A stretch of 64,000 nt of DNA from Takakia lepidozioides (GCA_030704615.1 CM060733.1:40858001-40922000), one strand, 5' to 3'. Shown: positions 12,901-25,562, numbered from the stretch's first letter. Made by a program: numbers and translations. The notes: generated from the sequence alone by a model not told the origin.

Positions 12901-14985
12901 TCTTATTTCTCTGTCGTCGTTGGCTCACTGTGGCTTCTTGCATGTCCAGTGTGCGTGCAGGTTCAACAGTTTTTTTTTTCTGGAGAACAGGGGGATTGTA
13001 GCCCTGGAAATTTTATTAAAGTAAGGAAAAAATAACCTTACAAATAGCCATGAAGGCAGAGGAAAGAGGTACCACTCAGAGCCAATAGTTCAAAGGGAGG
13101 GGAGAGAAAAGCAGGAACCATTAAGCACAAGGATTGTGCCAAAGGGGCTGCACTAATGATCCTGCAGCTAAGATATAAGAAACTGCCTTAGAATTAGGCA
13201 GTTTTTAAAGGAAGTAGCATCAAAGCTGCAAGAAAGAACCTAAGAGATGCCACAGGAATCAGAACCAAGAGTCCAAGGCAAATGAGGCCTATGAATCAAG
13301 GATACTGCATGCAGCTACAACAAAAGCAGAGCTGGTTCTAGTCAACACCTGTCAACACACGAGCAGAAAGAAAACTACTCCGAGCAGATAAGAAAGCTGC
13401 AGCAATTCAGCCACTGAGGATTGTCAGCTTAACCACGAATGCCAAGAGTCTGAAGCACCAAGTAGAGAAGCAGGGGAGATGGACTACAGTAAAGAAGAAA
13501 ACAAAAGAACGCAGTCGCTGAAGAATTGCAGACTATGCGCTGCCCCTTTTCCTTTTGGGGGCTTCGAAGGACAGCTGCGTCTTCGACTTTCCTTTCCTTA
13601 GGCTGCGCTTGTGCCTCCAATTAACCTCACCGTCTTCCACGTCCAAAGGAGAAATCCTGGCGCTAACGGAGCTGCCAGCAGGAAGGGAGAGCTTCGATCC
13701 ATTCAATTTTGGAATCACAGAATCTGCAGCAGAAGACCCCACAATTTCCCCACGATTTGTCCAAGGATGCGAGGAGCTGGGCTTTCCTTCGTGTTCGAGG
13801 CAGCCATTCTTTTAGTGGCGAATAATCGCCAGATTTTGACCTTGCGCAGGTCTTGGCGACATGGGTAAAGGGAAATGAGGCTGAAAAATCATCAATTTTT
13901 GCCAAAAGCTGATCTGATGGGCCCACCATTTGCTAGAGGGGCTGCCACAGGGAGGCACATGGCGCCATGACAGTTTAGAGCAGAGGAGCCAGATCGCACC
14001 GACCACGTGCATGACATCGCCGCATTTGGAGTGCGCGGGAGGACGTGGAGCCAGCTATGTTGCCCATTTTTATACACACATATATATGGGTAAGTATAGT
14101 GTAGTCTGTCTAGATAGACTTTGTAGTGGCGTGTTTCCAGCATGTGCATGTGTAGCTTAGTTGTAGAGATCTCCCCTAAACAATTGACTTGCTGTACAAT
14201 TCCTAATACCTCAATGCTTTTTTGATAGCAACCTGGTTTGGATGATAAAGTTTCTAAATATGAAAAAGGTGGCCACGGAGGAGGGCAATCGCATGTCATG
14301 ATGACTGACCACATTTGAGTTCCACCTTGTTCAATTTTAGGAAGCCAATGGTTACTTTTTACACTCCACTGGACTAGTTTTATGCAGGCCGTGGTCACTT
14401 TTGGGACGGTGGTGGCCCCCATGCATACGGAGATGGACAGGTTCAATAGTTATTCGAGCTCAGTTTCTTAGGAATGAAAGGTTTAATTTACATAATTGCA
14501 TGAGCAGTTTGCTAGCATAACTTGATCCCATTTTAAGTACAGATTAGTTAGTAAAGGGATTAAAAGCCTGCACTTTAAGGACATTAAGCGCGTCACTGTT
14601 GGGTTGACCTTTGGTCCAAAATATTACCCTCTACTGGCCCACAATAGGTATTTTATGTATTTTCACTTTGGATATTTGCCATTACGGATTTTGTCATTTG
14701 TCATTTGTTTTTTTTGCAATAATTCTGATTAACATTTGCCAACGTTAGAAAAATATCAGTACCCAAGGTGCATCTCTCAATTCTGCTGTGTTTCTTAAAT
14801 GAGCCAGAATAGGTTCATCTTATGTTGATTTAGCCACGAATGAACAGTCAAAAGAGGTCGGAGTTCTTCTTTAGCCACGAATGTCATGAGAACAATACAA
14901 GCAGCTTACAGTTAGATTTGTAAAGAAGAAATAGCTGAAAACTAGAAATAGCTGAACCTAATGCTTACAAATCAAACATGCAGCG
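9946..14985. other. gene-poor stretch with repeat debris
   Basis: No supported gene. The region 11031-11275 is a member of a dispersed repeat also found near 28207-28445, 23580-23640 and 62600-62730. At 13533-13790 the minus strand has an open frame rich in Ser, Lys and Arg (for example SAADSVIPKLNGSKLSLPAG and a KRKRGSA end) that looks coding-like, but I cannot identify it and it has no start or splice support. A 184-codon minus-strand frame at 13892-14446 has no recognisable domain. Confidence 0.35.
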
Positions 14986-15013
14986 TAAGCTACTTCCATA
15001 CCGATTTCACGAA

Positions 15014-15345
15014 CAAAATGTCGTGAGATGTTTTGTCGTCCCAAACCAGCATCAACACTCAAACCCCCTGGCTTGCTTTCTTCTTCAACAGTTCTCCCAA
15101 TGTTAAATTCCGTACTTCCACCACTGGACGGTTCACATCCCGTAGCAGTAATTTTATCAAACACCGACCAGCCTGCTATGTACACCAAGATCTCAGCATC
15201 GTTGATCGCAGTACACATCTCTTCCCAACACCGTGCTTGTACAAAAGACTTTGGACCATCAAGAGGGATACTGGGGAGAGTGTTGTCATAAATATGAGCA
15301 TCCTGACAGAGCGTCAGCCGACATCCTTTCCTCAAGGGAAAATAA
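15014..15345 (-). pseudogene. phospholipase D fragment (broken)
   Basis: The minus strand reads PLRKGCRLTLCQDAHIYD, RCWEEMCTAINDAEILVYIA and GWSVFDKI, which is the conserved segment between the C2 domain and the first HKD motif of plant phospholipase D. Near 15110-15125 the frame shifts. The next frame reads NLTLGELLKKKASQGV, a TGA stop at 15059-15061, then VLMLVWDDKTSHDIL, again typical PLD. The stop sits where PLD has Arg, so a CGA to TGA change would explain it. No HKD catalytic motif and no flanking PLD exons were found. It is a dead fragment of a phosphatidylcholine-hydrolysing enzyme gene. Confidence 0.8.
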
Positions 15346-17271
15346 GTGCTGGGCACTACTACCTACACCCATTGGGTTCTGCTCAACAGGGATGAACCCT
15401 GCATTATGTTTTCTTTTTTGAACAATGGCCATCAGTCAGTGAGTTAGTAATCTTTTTCTTAAAACATATTTTGACCGCATGGATTGGAAGATTGTAAAGC
15501 TTGGGTGGTTTTGCTGGCAGTTATTTCCAAGTGCAGCCTCCCCCAGCGGCAACTCCATCAAATTGCCCTCCACATGTAATTTTTGATGACGTGCTTTGCT
15601 GCGGAGGGACCACCTCGCAGACACTGCCTTACCATTACGCCATAAATGCACGCCGGTGTGCTTTTTAGTCGCTCCAGCACGTACCAACCGGGCTGACGAG
15701 GGCCTTGGTATCCTACACCAAAGTACGGCCCGGGGGATGCGGATACCAGGGGCGGGGGCTCAAGTACCGTTGTCGTCGTGGCATTTTGGGACACCGGTGG
15801 GGATGCTCTAAGTCATATTTGGGAACCCCTCCAAACAATTAAGGTGTTAAGGAATGGTGACTGCAGAGGAGGATGATAATCAAAAGGGTGACAAAAACAG
15901 AATGAGAATGTCATTTATTCATTGTTTTTGGGATGAAAGGACATGTCAGCAAATTTAGGACCTAAAAAAAAAACCTGAAACACACATCTTCCTTCTTTCA
16001 TTTTTTTCCTCCCATAAAACACAAAACTAAACATAGTGACGTATAATCTTCATTACTGTTTACAAGCTTTGTGAGCCAAGTTACTTGGTAATTTTATTTG
16101 TATTTCCAAGAGCCTTGCAAACATAGCCATACTTCTTATCTATGTGCCATGTAGCATTAGGCAGGGTCTTTTTGGGCAGGGTTCAAATATGCCACTTAGT
16201 GTAGATTGACTGAAATGCAATATAAGCCCAATTAAGGTTTTCTACTTATGAATGGTGGTTTAAATTTTTTTGGTGGTGTTTGGCATAATTTCTGCCTAGT
16301 CTCCAATGATGCCTAAACCCTCCAATTTGCTATGTCAATTCTGGGTTATTCGCCTCAACAAGTCTACTAGGTTTTAGGTTCATTCGCCCAATACCCATTC
16401 AAAATCTCATATTATCGCCAGCCATTTCCACTACGCATTTTGTACAAGCGCCAGACATGCTCCTCTAAGGTTCTAATGGATGCCACTTGTGCTCCAATGT
16501 AAATACCTTAAAAGAAACGCTGGTTCAAGGCCGCTGGAGGTTACCGTGCAGTGGTGTTTAGTGTACCCCCCCAGATGCTCTTAGTACTTCTCTCTAACTG
16601 TGCGGTACTAATTGAAATATGGACAGTCAGTAATTATTAATCTATTCACTAAGTGTTGTCATTATGATCATCTTTGAGTTAAAGATGTTTACTACAGTTA
16701 TCATTCTGGCCCAGCACATGATCTAATCTGGACCACTCGTAATGAAAGCGCCTTTCATAGTTCGCATATGTTTGGTTTAATGTATTTTTCTAGGGGTCCA
16801 TTTTAGAAATTGGTTTGAATTAGGTTCATCTACCTTAGAGCAAGAGTAAAGTCATTTGGGTGAAGGCTGCAGGCCCACACAAGGATTGGTAAGTAGAGGC
16901 TCCATGGCCGGCCAATGAAAGGGTTGCCATCCGATTGCCAGGGCTCTCTTTCCATGTCCATTCGTTGGACGTCACAGTAGAGCTTCGATCATTCCAACGA
17001 AGCTACAGACGAGAGACAGAGTAGAGTGCGAGAGGTTGGCAGTGGGGCAATGTGGGCAGCGCGACAGACGTAAAGTTGGATGGCAGCAGTAGTTAGAGAT
17101 GTGGGGGAGGGCGTTGTGGATGCGAGTCCACATGGGTGGTGGGGATCCCACGCAGGGGAGTATGGAGCGTGCATGCTCGCTGGTGGGTTGTTGCATGCCT
17201 CACAAATCTGAGGTGTCGTAACTGCTTCAGTTGCGGGGAAGAGGAAGAAGGAGAAAAGAGAGCAGAGGGCG
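15346..17271. other. intergenic region upstream of SMO1
   Basis: No gene could be supported. The stretch 15558-15800 has short coding-like frames on the minus strand without recognisable domains; they may be further debris of the PLD duplication. The stretch 15950-16800 is AT-rich and appears featureless. The last roughly 300 bases should hold the SMO1 promoter and 5' UTR. Confidence 0.35.
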
Positions 17272-18114
17272 ATGATCCCCTTTGCAAGCCTAGAGGAGGC
17301 AGAAAGGTCACTTGGGCGGCCGCTTGGTTTTCTGGAGACGCAATGGTGGAAGCATACAAGCAGCGTGAGCGACTACACTCTGTATTGCTATAACTTGATC
17401 TTCCTGTTCTTGGTTTTCAACCTGGCACCATTGCCGTTGGTGCTCTTGGATGTGTACAAGGTGAGGGCGGCTGAAAAGTACAAGCTCCAGCCTGGGATCC
17501 ACAATAGTAGAGTGCAGGCATGGAGGTGCTACAAGAGTGTCATGTTGTCGTTCTTCGCGATCGTAGGACCCTTGCAGCTCTCCTCATATCCTGCCATCAA
17601 GTTTATTGGCATCAGGATGGGATTGCCCCTGCCCTCGTTGTGGGAAGTAGTGCTTCATCTCGTGGTGTATTTCATTGTTGAGGATTATGGTAATTACTGG
17701 CTGCATCGATGGTTGCACTGGGGCTGGTTTTATGACAACATTCACCATGTTCACCATGAGTTCACGGCTCCCATGAGTTTCGCGGCTCCATATGCGCACT
17801 GGGCAGAGATCCTTGTGCTGGGAATCCCAACCTTCGCTGGTCCAGCTATGGTGCCTGGGCATATCATCACCTTCTGGATTTGGATCGCGCTTCGCCAGTT
17901 AGAGGCAATTGAGACGCACAGTGGGTATGATCTCCCATGGAGTCCAACGAAGCTCATTCCGTTCTATGGAGGTGCTGAGTACCATGACTACCATCATTTT
18001 GTAGGTGGGAAGAGCCAAAGCAACTTTGCCTCCGTCTTTACCTACTGTGACACGCTGTACGGCACGAATAAGGGCTATCGCTACAAGAAGGACGTCATGC
18101 GTAAGTCTGAATGA
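17272..18114 (+). CDS. SMO1: sterol 4-alpha-methyl oxidase, SMO1 type (complete)
   Basis: This non-haem di-iron, ER-membrane enzyme oxidises the 4-alpha methyl group of 4,4-dimethylsterols in phytosterol synthesis, with C4 decarboxylase and reductase partners. The 280-aa frame starts MIPFASLEEAERSLGR, matching the plant SMO1 N-terminus. Hydrophobic segments lie at about residues 40-60 and 90-110. The histidine clusters of the fatty-acid hydroxylase superfamily are present: HRWLH, HHVHH and the later EYHDYHH. The block AIETHSGYDLPWSPTK and the FASVFTYCDTLYGTNKGYR tail favour SMO1. The C-terminus RKSE resembles an ER-retrieval dibasic signal. The gene is a single exon with no breaks; plant SMO genes I know are spliced, so a retrocopy origin is possible. 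Confidence 0.93.
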   Translation: MIPFASLEEAERSLGRPLGFLETQWWKHTSSVSDYTLYCYNLIFLFLVFNLAPLPLVLLDVYKVRAAEKYKLQPGIHNSRVQAWRCYKSVMLSFFAIVGPLQLSSYPAIKFIGIRMGLPLPSLWEVVLHLVVYFIVEDYGNYWLHRWLHWGWFYDNIHHVHHEFTAPMSFAAPYAHWAEILVLGIPTFAGPAMVPGHIITFWIWIALRQLEAIETHSGYDLPWSPTKLIPFYGGAEYHDYHHFVGGKSQSNFASVFTYCDTLYGTNKGYRYKKDVMRKSE

Positions 18115-18461
18115 ACGTCGAAGAGGATGCTTGATAGATGCCCGACGGGGATCCCGTTTTGCAAGAGGACCTGAAAATGTCCTTTCATGATCATCTCGAT
18201 GGATGGTAAGCTCACACATTCCCAGTCTTGCGGTTTCAGACGTGTGGAGCTTCAGTATCGGCGATTAACCCTGCAAGAGAGCCACCTGCTCTGTTGACAA
18301 GGCGCAGTGACAAGGCCTGCGCGTATTTGAACGTGCACATTTTTGTTCTGTACTGTTCTGTCTTTTCTGTCACTTCTCCAAATAGGGAGGGAGACAGAGA
18401 CAGAGAGGAGGCAGAGTTGTAGCCTTGCGTCAACCATAGATTGTGCGTCCGAAGGTGACTG

Positions 18462-18467
18462 AATAAA
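18462..18467 (+). terminator. possible polyadenylation signal of SMO1
   Basis: An AATAAA lies about 350 nt after the SMO1 stop, in a position expected of a plant 3' UTR. Motif only. Confidence 0.3.
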
Positions 18468-20587
18468 GTGGAGAAAAGGAGGGAAGGATAATCGACCAGT
18501 GGCCGCCATTAAACTCCAATTTGATTAGCTATGTCTTTTATTCTGTTTTGAGAAAGACCATCTAACCAACTTTCTCTGTATTCTTAATGAATTGTTCTAG
18601 GGAATTGATGCCTTGTAAAAGGTGCAGGACTGAACACAAGCGCCATTCTTTAATTCGCTTTCACTCAGCTAATGAGGAGGACCTAGTCTCCTGTCACTGG
18701 CCTCGACATGTGTGAAAAAGAGAGAGAGAGAGACACTCTGTGAAAGAGACTTTAGACACAAAGTTGGAAGTGCTTGTCTGCTGCTGCTATGGAGTTGCTT
18801 CTTGGCCACTACAAGAGCTCATGCAGGTGCACCCATCGAGATCCTGATGTTTCTATAAGGTGTTTGTCCTCAATCATCTGATGCTTGGCCTAGTGGAAAG
18901 GTCTTGTGACAAGCACTTAATAGATCATAGTCTTGCAATGTCTTTGAGAGATAGGAGCTCCACACTTTGCTGACTGAGATTGATCTCAATTGTGCATCTG
19001 AATGAAGGATCTTTCTATATTGGTAGGAGGTAGTTGTTAAAAGAATGCCCCTAGGTTCTGTACTGCCGTGTGTGGGACAACTTAAGATGCCATAGGGCTT
19101 AGATAGTCATGAGGCACTCAATGTTTGGTGGGGATTGAGTTTGACAAGGAATAATTCGATGGAGAGACACAAGGAGATAACAAGTGAGGGTGACTCCAGA
19201 CTAGCGACCGGATAAACGACTAAGCTCTCTTGATTGGTTGAATATCGGGTCTTGTCCACTACACCCTTTCAGCCATGGCTTTGTCCAGCGCCCCAACATG
19301 TCCTGTCATTGCTCTATATTTGCTACCTCAGTGGACAAAGCATAACAAATTTGGGGCCATGGTAGTAGCAGGCCCCAAATCTTCTCCGGTGGATAAAAAC
19401 CGATTGAAGCCTCTCGACGGCTCTCTCCGCCTCTTTATTATTGCCCCATCTCCTCCCACCTTGCTCTATAGCAGCCCTTCCTTTGTAGTGTGGAGCCATG
19501 AATCATGAAGACTTATCTTCAATAGGTGCATGACATATTTGCAAATCAATTTTCTTAAAGCTTGCATGACCTTCACATGAACAATAAAATCTGAAGGGCA
19601 AGTGTTGCAAGGAGAGCTCTTTCCAAAGGCTCCATGACTGTGTGCGGTACTCTCAACAAGAAATCCTAAACACAGAAAGGGAGAGGGATACACATGATTT
19701 GATTTTGTCCACCATTCTTGTCCGCTTTGGTTTGAAAAGGCTGCGAGGCTTGTCCAGTGGCCAGTGGTGGCATGGCATCTATGTAAGGGACCAAGAGGTG
19801 GTCAGAGCCTCATTTTAGTGTTCGGTCCACTAGTCTGGAACCGACCTGAGTCTTCACTAATTGTGGGTCTTCAGCCATCATATGAAGCCCAATAGTTGGA
19901 CCCTATGGAGGTTTTTAAGGTTAAACTTGGACCCGGTAAGGAATTTGGCGCTCAGGATGGAGCGGGAGGCCTCCTAGAATCCTTGTTGTGAGCTTTTTAC
20001 CTTGAAAATATATTTGGAAGTGTCCAGTTGGAGCCAACTCGAGTATTCAGGACTGGGAGTCCTTGCTCAAGTGGACAGTAGAAGACTGCTCTGACAGGTA
20101 GCATGCATTCACGCCTTCACCATAGATTACAGGATATGCGGATGCGGATTAGGACTGAACATGCCACTGGGGCCACAACCTGTATTGTGCATGGGGACTC
20201 CCCTGGCAGTTTACAAACACACCTAGCAGTATCGCAAACAGGTATGTACTCCAAGTGTTTAGGACTTAAGAACCATTGGTAATGCTAGAAAATGCTATAA
20301 ATGATCTCTGTCAACATTTCAGGTCCCTGGGTTTTAATTGAGATTTCGGAATGCGGTGAATAGCAGTTTGAATGTGAAGTGTCCCAAAAAACATTTGGCA
20401 GCGAAATGTGTGTAGTCTGTACCTTGTGTCGTGCAGATGTCTCTCTCTCTCTCCCCCACCCCCTTTGTCAATGGGTCTCTGGACCTCCAGTGGACAAACA
20501 ATTTTTTTCGTTCTTTCTTCTCTCTCCTTCTAAATAGAGACGCACCTGTTTGCTATACTGCTAGGCACATATGCAGTTGACTTTGGG
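18468..20587. other. intergenic, no gene seen
   Basis: It holds short GA- and CT-rich microsatellites (about 18718-18735 and 20441-20456) but no supported coding region or RNA gene. Confidence 0.4.
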
Positions 20588-21996
20588 AGTTAGTGTGAGA
20601 GCAGACTAGAACTGTCCTTCTTGCCTGTGCCCGTTTTGTGCAGAATGCGGTCAGTCTGCAAGACATGGAAGGAGCTCATTGGCAGGCCAAGTTTTCACGA
20701 CCTCTGTGACCTAAACGGGAAAAACAATGTGTACTTGTTCATGTGGATGTGGGAGGGTCGCGGATTTCGGTCGATTGTTGAGCCTAGTTTCGTATCGATG
20801 ATGAGCTTTCTTGACCTGGATGCACGGCGATGGTATTCGATCGAGACTGTTAAGCTTCCTAGGGTTTGTGCTTGTGGCGATGAGGTTGAGACTCGGTTCA
20901 TGGCTATGGACGACGGCCTTGTTTGCGAACTGACTTCATCACGAGGCACGGACAACAATTTTGTTTTGACTCTCTCCGACCCAGTTGCGAAGACGAGGAG
21001 GATGCTGCCAGGCCCACCTGAATTTTACTCTACTCATGATGTTAACCCTCATTTAGTTACCGTTGTGGATGATACCACTCGTAGCTACAAGGTTGTCCTC
21101 TTAAACAACCTTTGTCAAACTCCTTTCACTAATGAATGGCGGGGACAGAGAAATCTGCCGAACGGGGTTGAGGGGCTGTGGGCATCGTCAGCCGTTGTCT
21201 TGCATCAGACGGTGTTTGTAAGCAACCATTCCCATCGGCGGAAGTTTGGCGAATGAGATTTACCAGGGATGTTGAAAATCAAGAACTTGTTGTGAGCAAC
21301 AATCGCTTGTATATGATTCTGCGGTTAGAGCATCCCAGTTGCAGACAAAATCCTCTTCCGTCCGAGCTCCATTGCCCCAACTCGGAGTCATTGTTCCAGA
21401 CCAACCAGGACTACCCAGAGACATTGTTTGAAGTGTATGAGGTTTTGATTTCTGAGCATGGTAGAAAACCAGTGCTCCAACTTACTCAAGCTCAGCTTCA
21501 ACAAATTTTTGGGAGCCGTGATCCTGACTTCTATGTTGCACGCGGATTTCCTTGTTTTGACTTTAATGGGGTGTGCAACTCCATCGTACTAGTGAGCATC
21601 TATACAGGCCAGATATGGAGGTATTACATATCGACCGGGTTAGTGGATGTCTTACCTCCACATCCTTTGGTGCAAACCTCAGACGATCCTCCCCCTCATG
21701 CTAATGATTTCCAAACGTATGATGCAAAGACCATGAAGCTGAGTTTGAGGAACTTGCTGGCACAGCGCCCGAATACTCTGGACTCGACGGGGTGGAGGTT
21801 ATGGGAGCCTGGAGGTGCCATTGAAGTCAAGGGGGCCAGCCCCAAATTAAGTTTCTCCCATTTCTCGCTTAGTATTATCTTTGGCAGACACCACAACTTT
21901 GAGACTGCAATACCGCAGAAATGTACCTCAAACTACACTTCCAGCCTTGCAGGTGTCCATCGCTGCTACATTGCTGGTTGTTTTGGTTCAATCTAG
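20588..21996 (+). pseudogene. F-box/kelch-type protein gene broken by a frameshift
   Basis: The first frame runs through LSFLPVPVLCRMRSVCKTW, the second half of an F-box (the SCF ubiquitin-ligase adaptor motif that binds SKP1). It continues with blocks typical of plant F-box/kelch proteins: DLDARRWYSIE, DGLVCELT and ASSAVVLHQTVFVSN. It stops at 21256. The homology continues in the next frame from EVWRMRFT (about 21245) through FEVYEVLISEHGRKPVLQL, FPCFDFNGVCNSIVLVSIY and the end at 21996. A single-base indel at about 21215-21245 would explain this. The N-terminal half of the F-box is missing, with an in-frame stop just upstream. The target protein is unknown. A sequencing error at the indel is possible, but the missing F-box start argues for a pseudogene. 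Confidence 0.75.
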
Positions 21997-23949
21997 GATA
22001 CCCAAAAATGTTTGCAAACCTGGGGTCCCCAAGTACCTCCGCTCCAAGCCTGCTCGCCAGGCCGGGGCAAGGCCAACAAATTATACGCTTGAACAGTATC
22101 CTAAGCCGATCTAAGTTAATCATTCACTACCATGGTTGAGCAAGGGACAAGAATTAGGAATTAGGAATTTGTCTACCGATCACCTCAAGGGCACCTCAAC
22201 CCACGTACCACAAAATCTTCTGCACGGAGGCCTCCACTGTTCTGAACTTGAAGAAGAGGGTACAGACAAGGACGGGCGTGAGAGGGAGGAGGATCCAAGC
22301 CCTTGCATGCGATACTGCGAGCGCCATCGCCACACCCACATAGAGGAGTCTCGAGATCTCTCACCGTTTTGTCCTATGAATACCGCAACATGAATGCGGC
22401 TGCAACAGAGGCTACGATGCGTTCATTAGTTGATGAATGAAGTTCGCAAACACAAGACGAGGCCATTTACCTCAGGTCTGCAAGTGTAGGACAGCACAAA
22501 GGCTAACGTTTGCTCTTGCTGCTTATCAAGCGTGTTGATACAAGACAAGAGTTTGCGCCATCCACTACTCCTATCTACCTCCCTCCAACGATCAAGATCT
22601 GTCCCGGAAACTCTCTCTCGATTACTCTGTTAGGAGTGATGTGGTACTTAATGCTGTCACAAGGAAGAGAAAAATTAAAGGTGGATTTTGGGGCGAATCA
22701 TTTCACGTCAACTGCATGCACCTACCAATTCTTCTACTGACACTGTGGGAGATTCTCATTAGCATCCTTCCAGCCTCACTCCAACTGCAGTGTTTTTTAG
22801 GTTTGAATGAATGGTACCCTTGGCAGGCCAATGGCTACTGCAGCGTCACACGTTTTTTGGCTTTCCCTCCTCGGTCTGGTAACTGGTTACCAACTCCTCT
22901 CTTTGTTCCTTATGAGATTAATTTTCGGTACCCAAAACTACAAACACTAGTTTACTTTTGACAGTAAACCTCTGAGAACAACTTCCGTGTTTGGAACTGT
23001 ACTGGATCGCAGGCAAGACAAATCAATAGGAAACCCACTATAGATCTGTGTGGTAAAGGAGAGGAAGTGTCTCTTACTTATCCTACTTGTGTTCTTTTGC
23101 ATGGCATCTGATTGGTCAGGTCCAAAGTATGATCAAAGGCTTTCACCAAAAGCGTATTTGAAGTCCAGATAAAGTGCAGGTCTTCCTTTCCAGATGGGTG
23201 CCTAAATGGCTACCAAAAATTCCATTTGTTTTTAACACTGTTCCAGGGATTTGAAGCAAGGAGGACCATGCATCTTGTGTTTGCACATCTAGTCCAAGAT
23301 ACTCAAGGTAGGCAATTACATCAACAATGCGGGAATAACCGGGAATGCAAACACTCAATTCAGCTCTCAATCAACCGTTTACCCTGAGTTTCTTACTCTG
23401 GTAGATGAAAACCTATGACTGGATGAGCGGTCGATGGATTTGACATTCAGTTGCTCAAAGTATGCCCAGACATGTCATTTCAGCAGCTGAACCACACGTT
23501 CAATGAATTCAGCGACTCTCAAATCCTTCAGATCTGGATGATCACCGCATTATCCTTGACCTTCTGAAGCCAGGGGCCCTCTTTCCTGAAGTACTGTGAT
23601 CTTGGACTCTTCTGTGAAAACCACCAGTGGGCAGTTGAAAAACCAAAGACTCAACACAGCCTTATTTGACTGTTATATAGTAAACATTTGCAGGAAGTGC
23701 TAGGTAATTTTGCTGCATGTTGTCACAGCCCGCAACATCTGTAGAAAATGGCAATGGCTACATCTACTAATCTGACAGAGTCGTACTTTCCAAAGTTACT
23801 ATTGTTATGTAATTTTGCTGTTCCAAGTTCCCCCTGTTGTGCTGAACTTAGTGGTCACCAAATTCGAGCTTCCCAGATTTCAGAATTTTTCTATGCACCT
23901 CTTCTGAATTGAATGTTTCACAGATCTCTTGGTTTTTTTTGTAACTCAT

Positions 23950-24590
23950 AAAACATTGTTGGCCATAGCCTTGTGGTCAAGGACCTTGTGCCAGTTTGGG
24001 GAGAGAAGAGAGAGACAGAATTAGTCGTGTTGTTCCCCGCAAACGTTGGCTTGCCATCGCCTCACAGCGGCAATTAAGAGAGAGAGAGAATGTACTCATG
24101 CCGTACCCTTGTGCCACAGAACCTTTTGTGAGCAGACTCACTCCAGTAGTGGCTTACCTTCACATAAGGAATTAGTTCGGGCTTTCCAGATTTTGGAATT
24201 TTTCTACGCGCCCTTTTGAAACGAACATTCACAGATCTCTTGGTTTGTTTTCTACTCATAAAACATTGTTTGCCACAGCCTTGTGGTCAAGGACCCGGTG
24301 CCAGTTTGGGCAGAAGAGATAGAGAGATAATATACTCCTGTCGTTCCCTTTAAACATTGGCTTGCCATATCCTTACCGTCATCAACCCCGCAAGAAACTA
24401 ACCCTCCTGGACTCTGGAGCCTTTTACGAGGTTCACACCCACCAGGGTTTACATTATCCCGTAGGTCAGTTGCAGGTATGAACTTATTTCCCACAGCTGC
24501 TATTAAGAGAGAAAGAGAGAATGTATTCATCAGACTTTGTTTGTCCTACCCTTGTTGCGACAGGGTCCTTTGTGGTTTCTGTCCCTTTGA
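23950..24590 (+). repeat. cluster of dispersed GA-tailed repeat (family R1), plus orientation
   Basis: At least three diverged copies (23950-24020, 24248-24335, 24490-24590) and partial ones share a CATAAAACATTGTTTGCC half, a CCTTGTGGTCAAGGACC core and a GCCAGTTTGGG end next to GA-rich tracts. Other copies are at 31895-32090 (minus), 59998-60075 (plus) and 63630-63745 (minus). Confidence 0.65.
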
Positions 24591-24961
24591 TTATCCTGCC
24601 ACCATTGACATCTCCAACCAGTTTGTCCGGAGTTTCCCATGTCTCTTGCCCAGCACAGATATGAATACCAATTGCCCAAAGAACTTCTCCCACTTCGAGT
24701 TGTTTCCTTTGGTTAGTAAGCCCTGAGAAATTGACAGTGCCCATTCAGAGTACCAAATCCTTCAGTTACATGACACTCAGGCTCAGCACACTTAGGGTCA
24801 GTTTGTCAGTTTGTTAGAAACTTTCAAGTTGAAGTCCTTGCCTGGTATCCGCAGACTGACATCAGCGATACCCACTTGTCCAAATGACCACTTGGTTTCG
24901 TGGTCACACCCTCGGCCATGAGATCTAGGGGTTTGCATGATGTAGTTGATTTTTGTCTCGA

Positions 24962-25150
24962 TTTTTGCCAAGGTGGTGACTGGTGACAAGCCCCCTGTGG
25001 CTATTCAGTTAGTCCTTTCCCTCCCCATATAGGCCTCATATAGAATGTCTTGCATCATTTTTTGCCAAGGTGGAGACAACCCCCCGGTGGCTATTCAGTT
25101 AGTCCTTTCCCTTCCCATATAGGCCTCATATAGAATGCCTTGCATCGATT
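24962..25150 (+). repeat. two-copy 90-bp tandem repeat
   Basis: The segment containing GGCTATTCAGTTAGTCCTTT and ATATAGGCCTCATATAGAAT occurs twice at a 90-bp spacing (for example CTATTCAGTT at 25001 and 25091). The copies are nearly identical over about 80 bp, so the duplication is young. Confidence 0.8.
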
Positions 25151-25562
25151 ATTGTTTTGGCCTTTAGACTAAGTGCAAGCCAAGCCGAACGAAGATGCAA
25201 AACTCACAAATAGAATCCCTTGCATCTTCCCAAGTCAGTCCAAAGAAATTGACCCTCCACATAATCAGTTTTCCCTCATCTTTTGAAGTTTCAGCCTTGC
25301 TCAAGTCGTGTTTGGTGCAAACCTTTCAGCACCAATCACTTAAGGATTTTCTTCAAGTCTCTGTTCCTGCCATTTGGCCCTCTGGAGGAAGATGCTCCAC
25401 GACTTCACATATGTTTTCTGATAATGAACCATGAGCTGCTCAAAAAATATGCAATCCCCACTCTCTCCTTTGGTGAAACTACTAGTTTCTTATGCTCTTT
25501 GATTAAAAAGTGACAAATTATGACCATTTCGCTAACATCTTTGCATCTCTGTCATGGCTGCT

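Larger units (their letters stand above)
21997..25562. other. gene-poor stretch with dispersed and tandem repeats
   Basis: No supported gene. Several diverged copies of a short dispersed repeat (GAGAGAATGTACTCAT... CCTTGTGGTCAAGGACC ...GCCAGTTTGGG) cluster between 23950 and 24590. A 90-bp tandem duplication occupies about 24962-25150. A member of the second dispersed family lies at 23580-23640. Confidence 0.45.

Noticed and set aside
13892-14446. 184-codon minus-strand open frame
   Set aside because: No domain, irregular composition, no splice or start support; likely chance.
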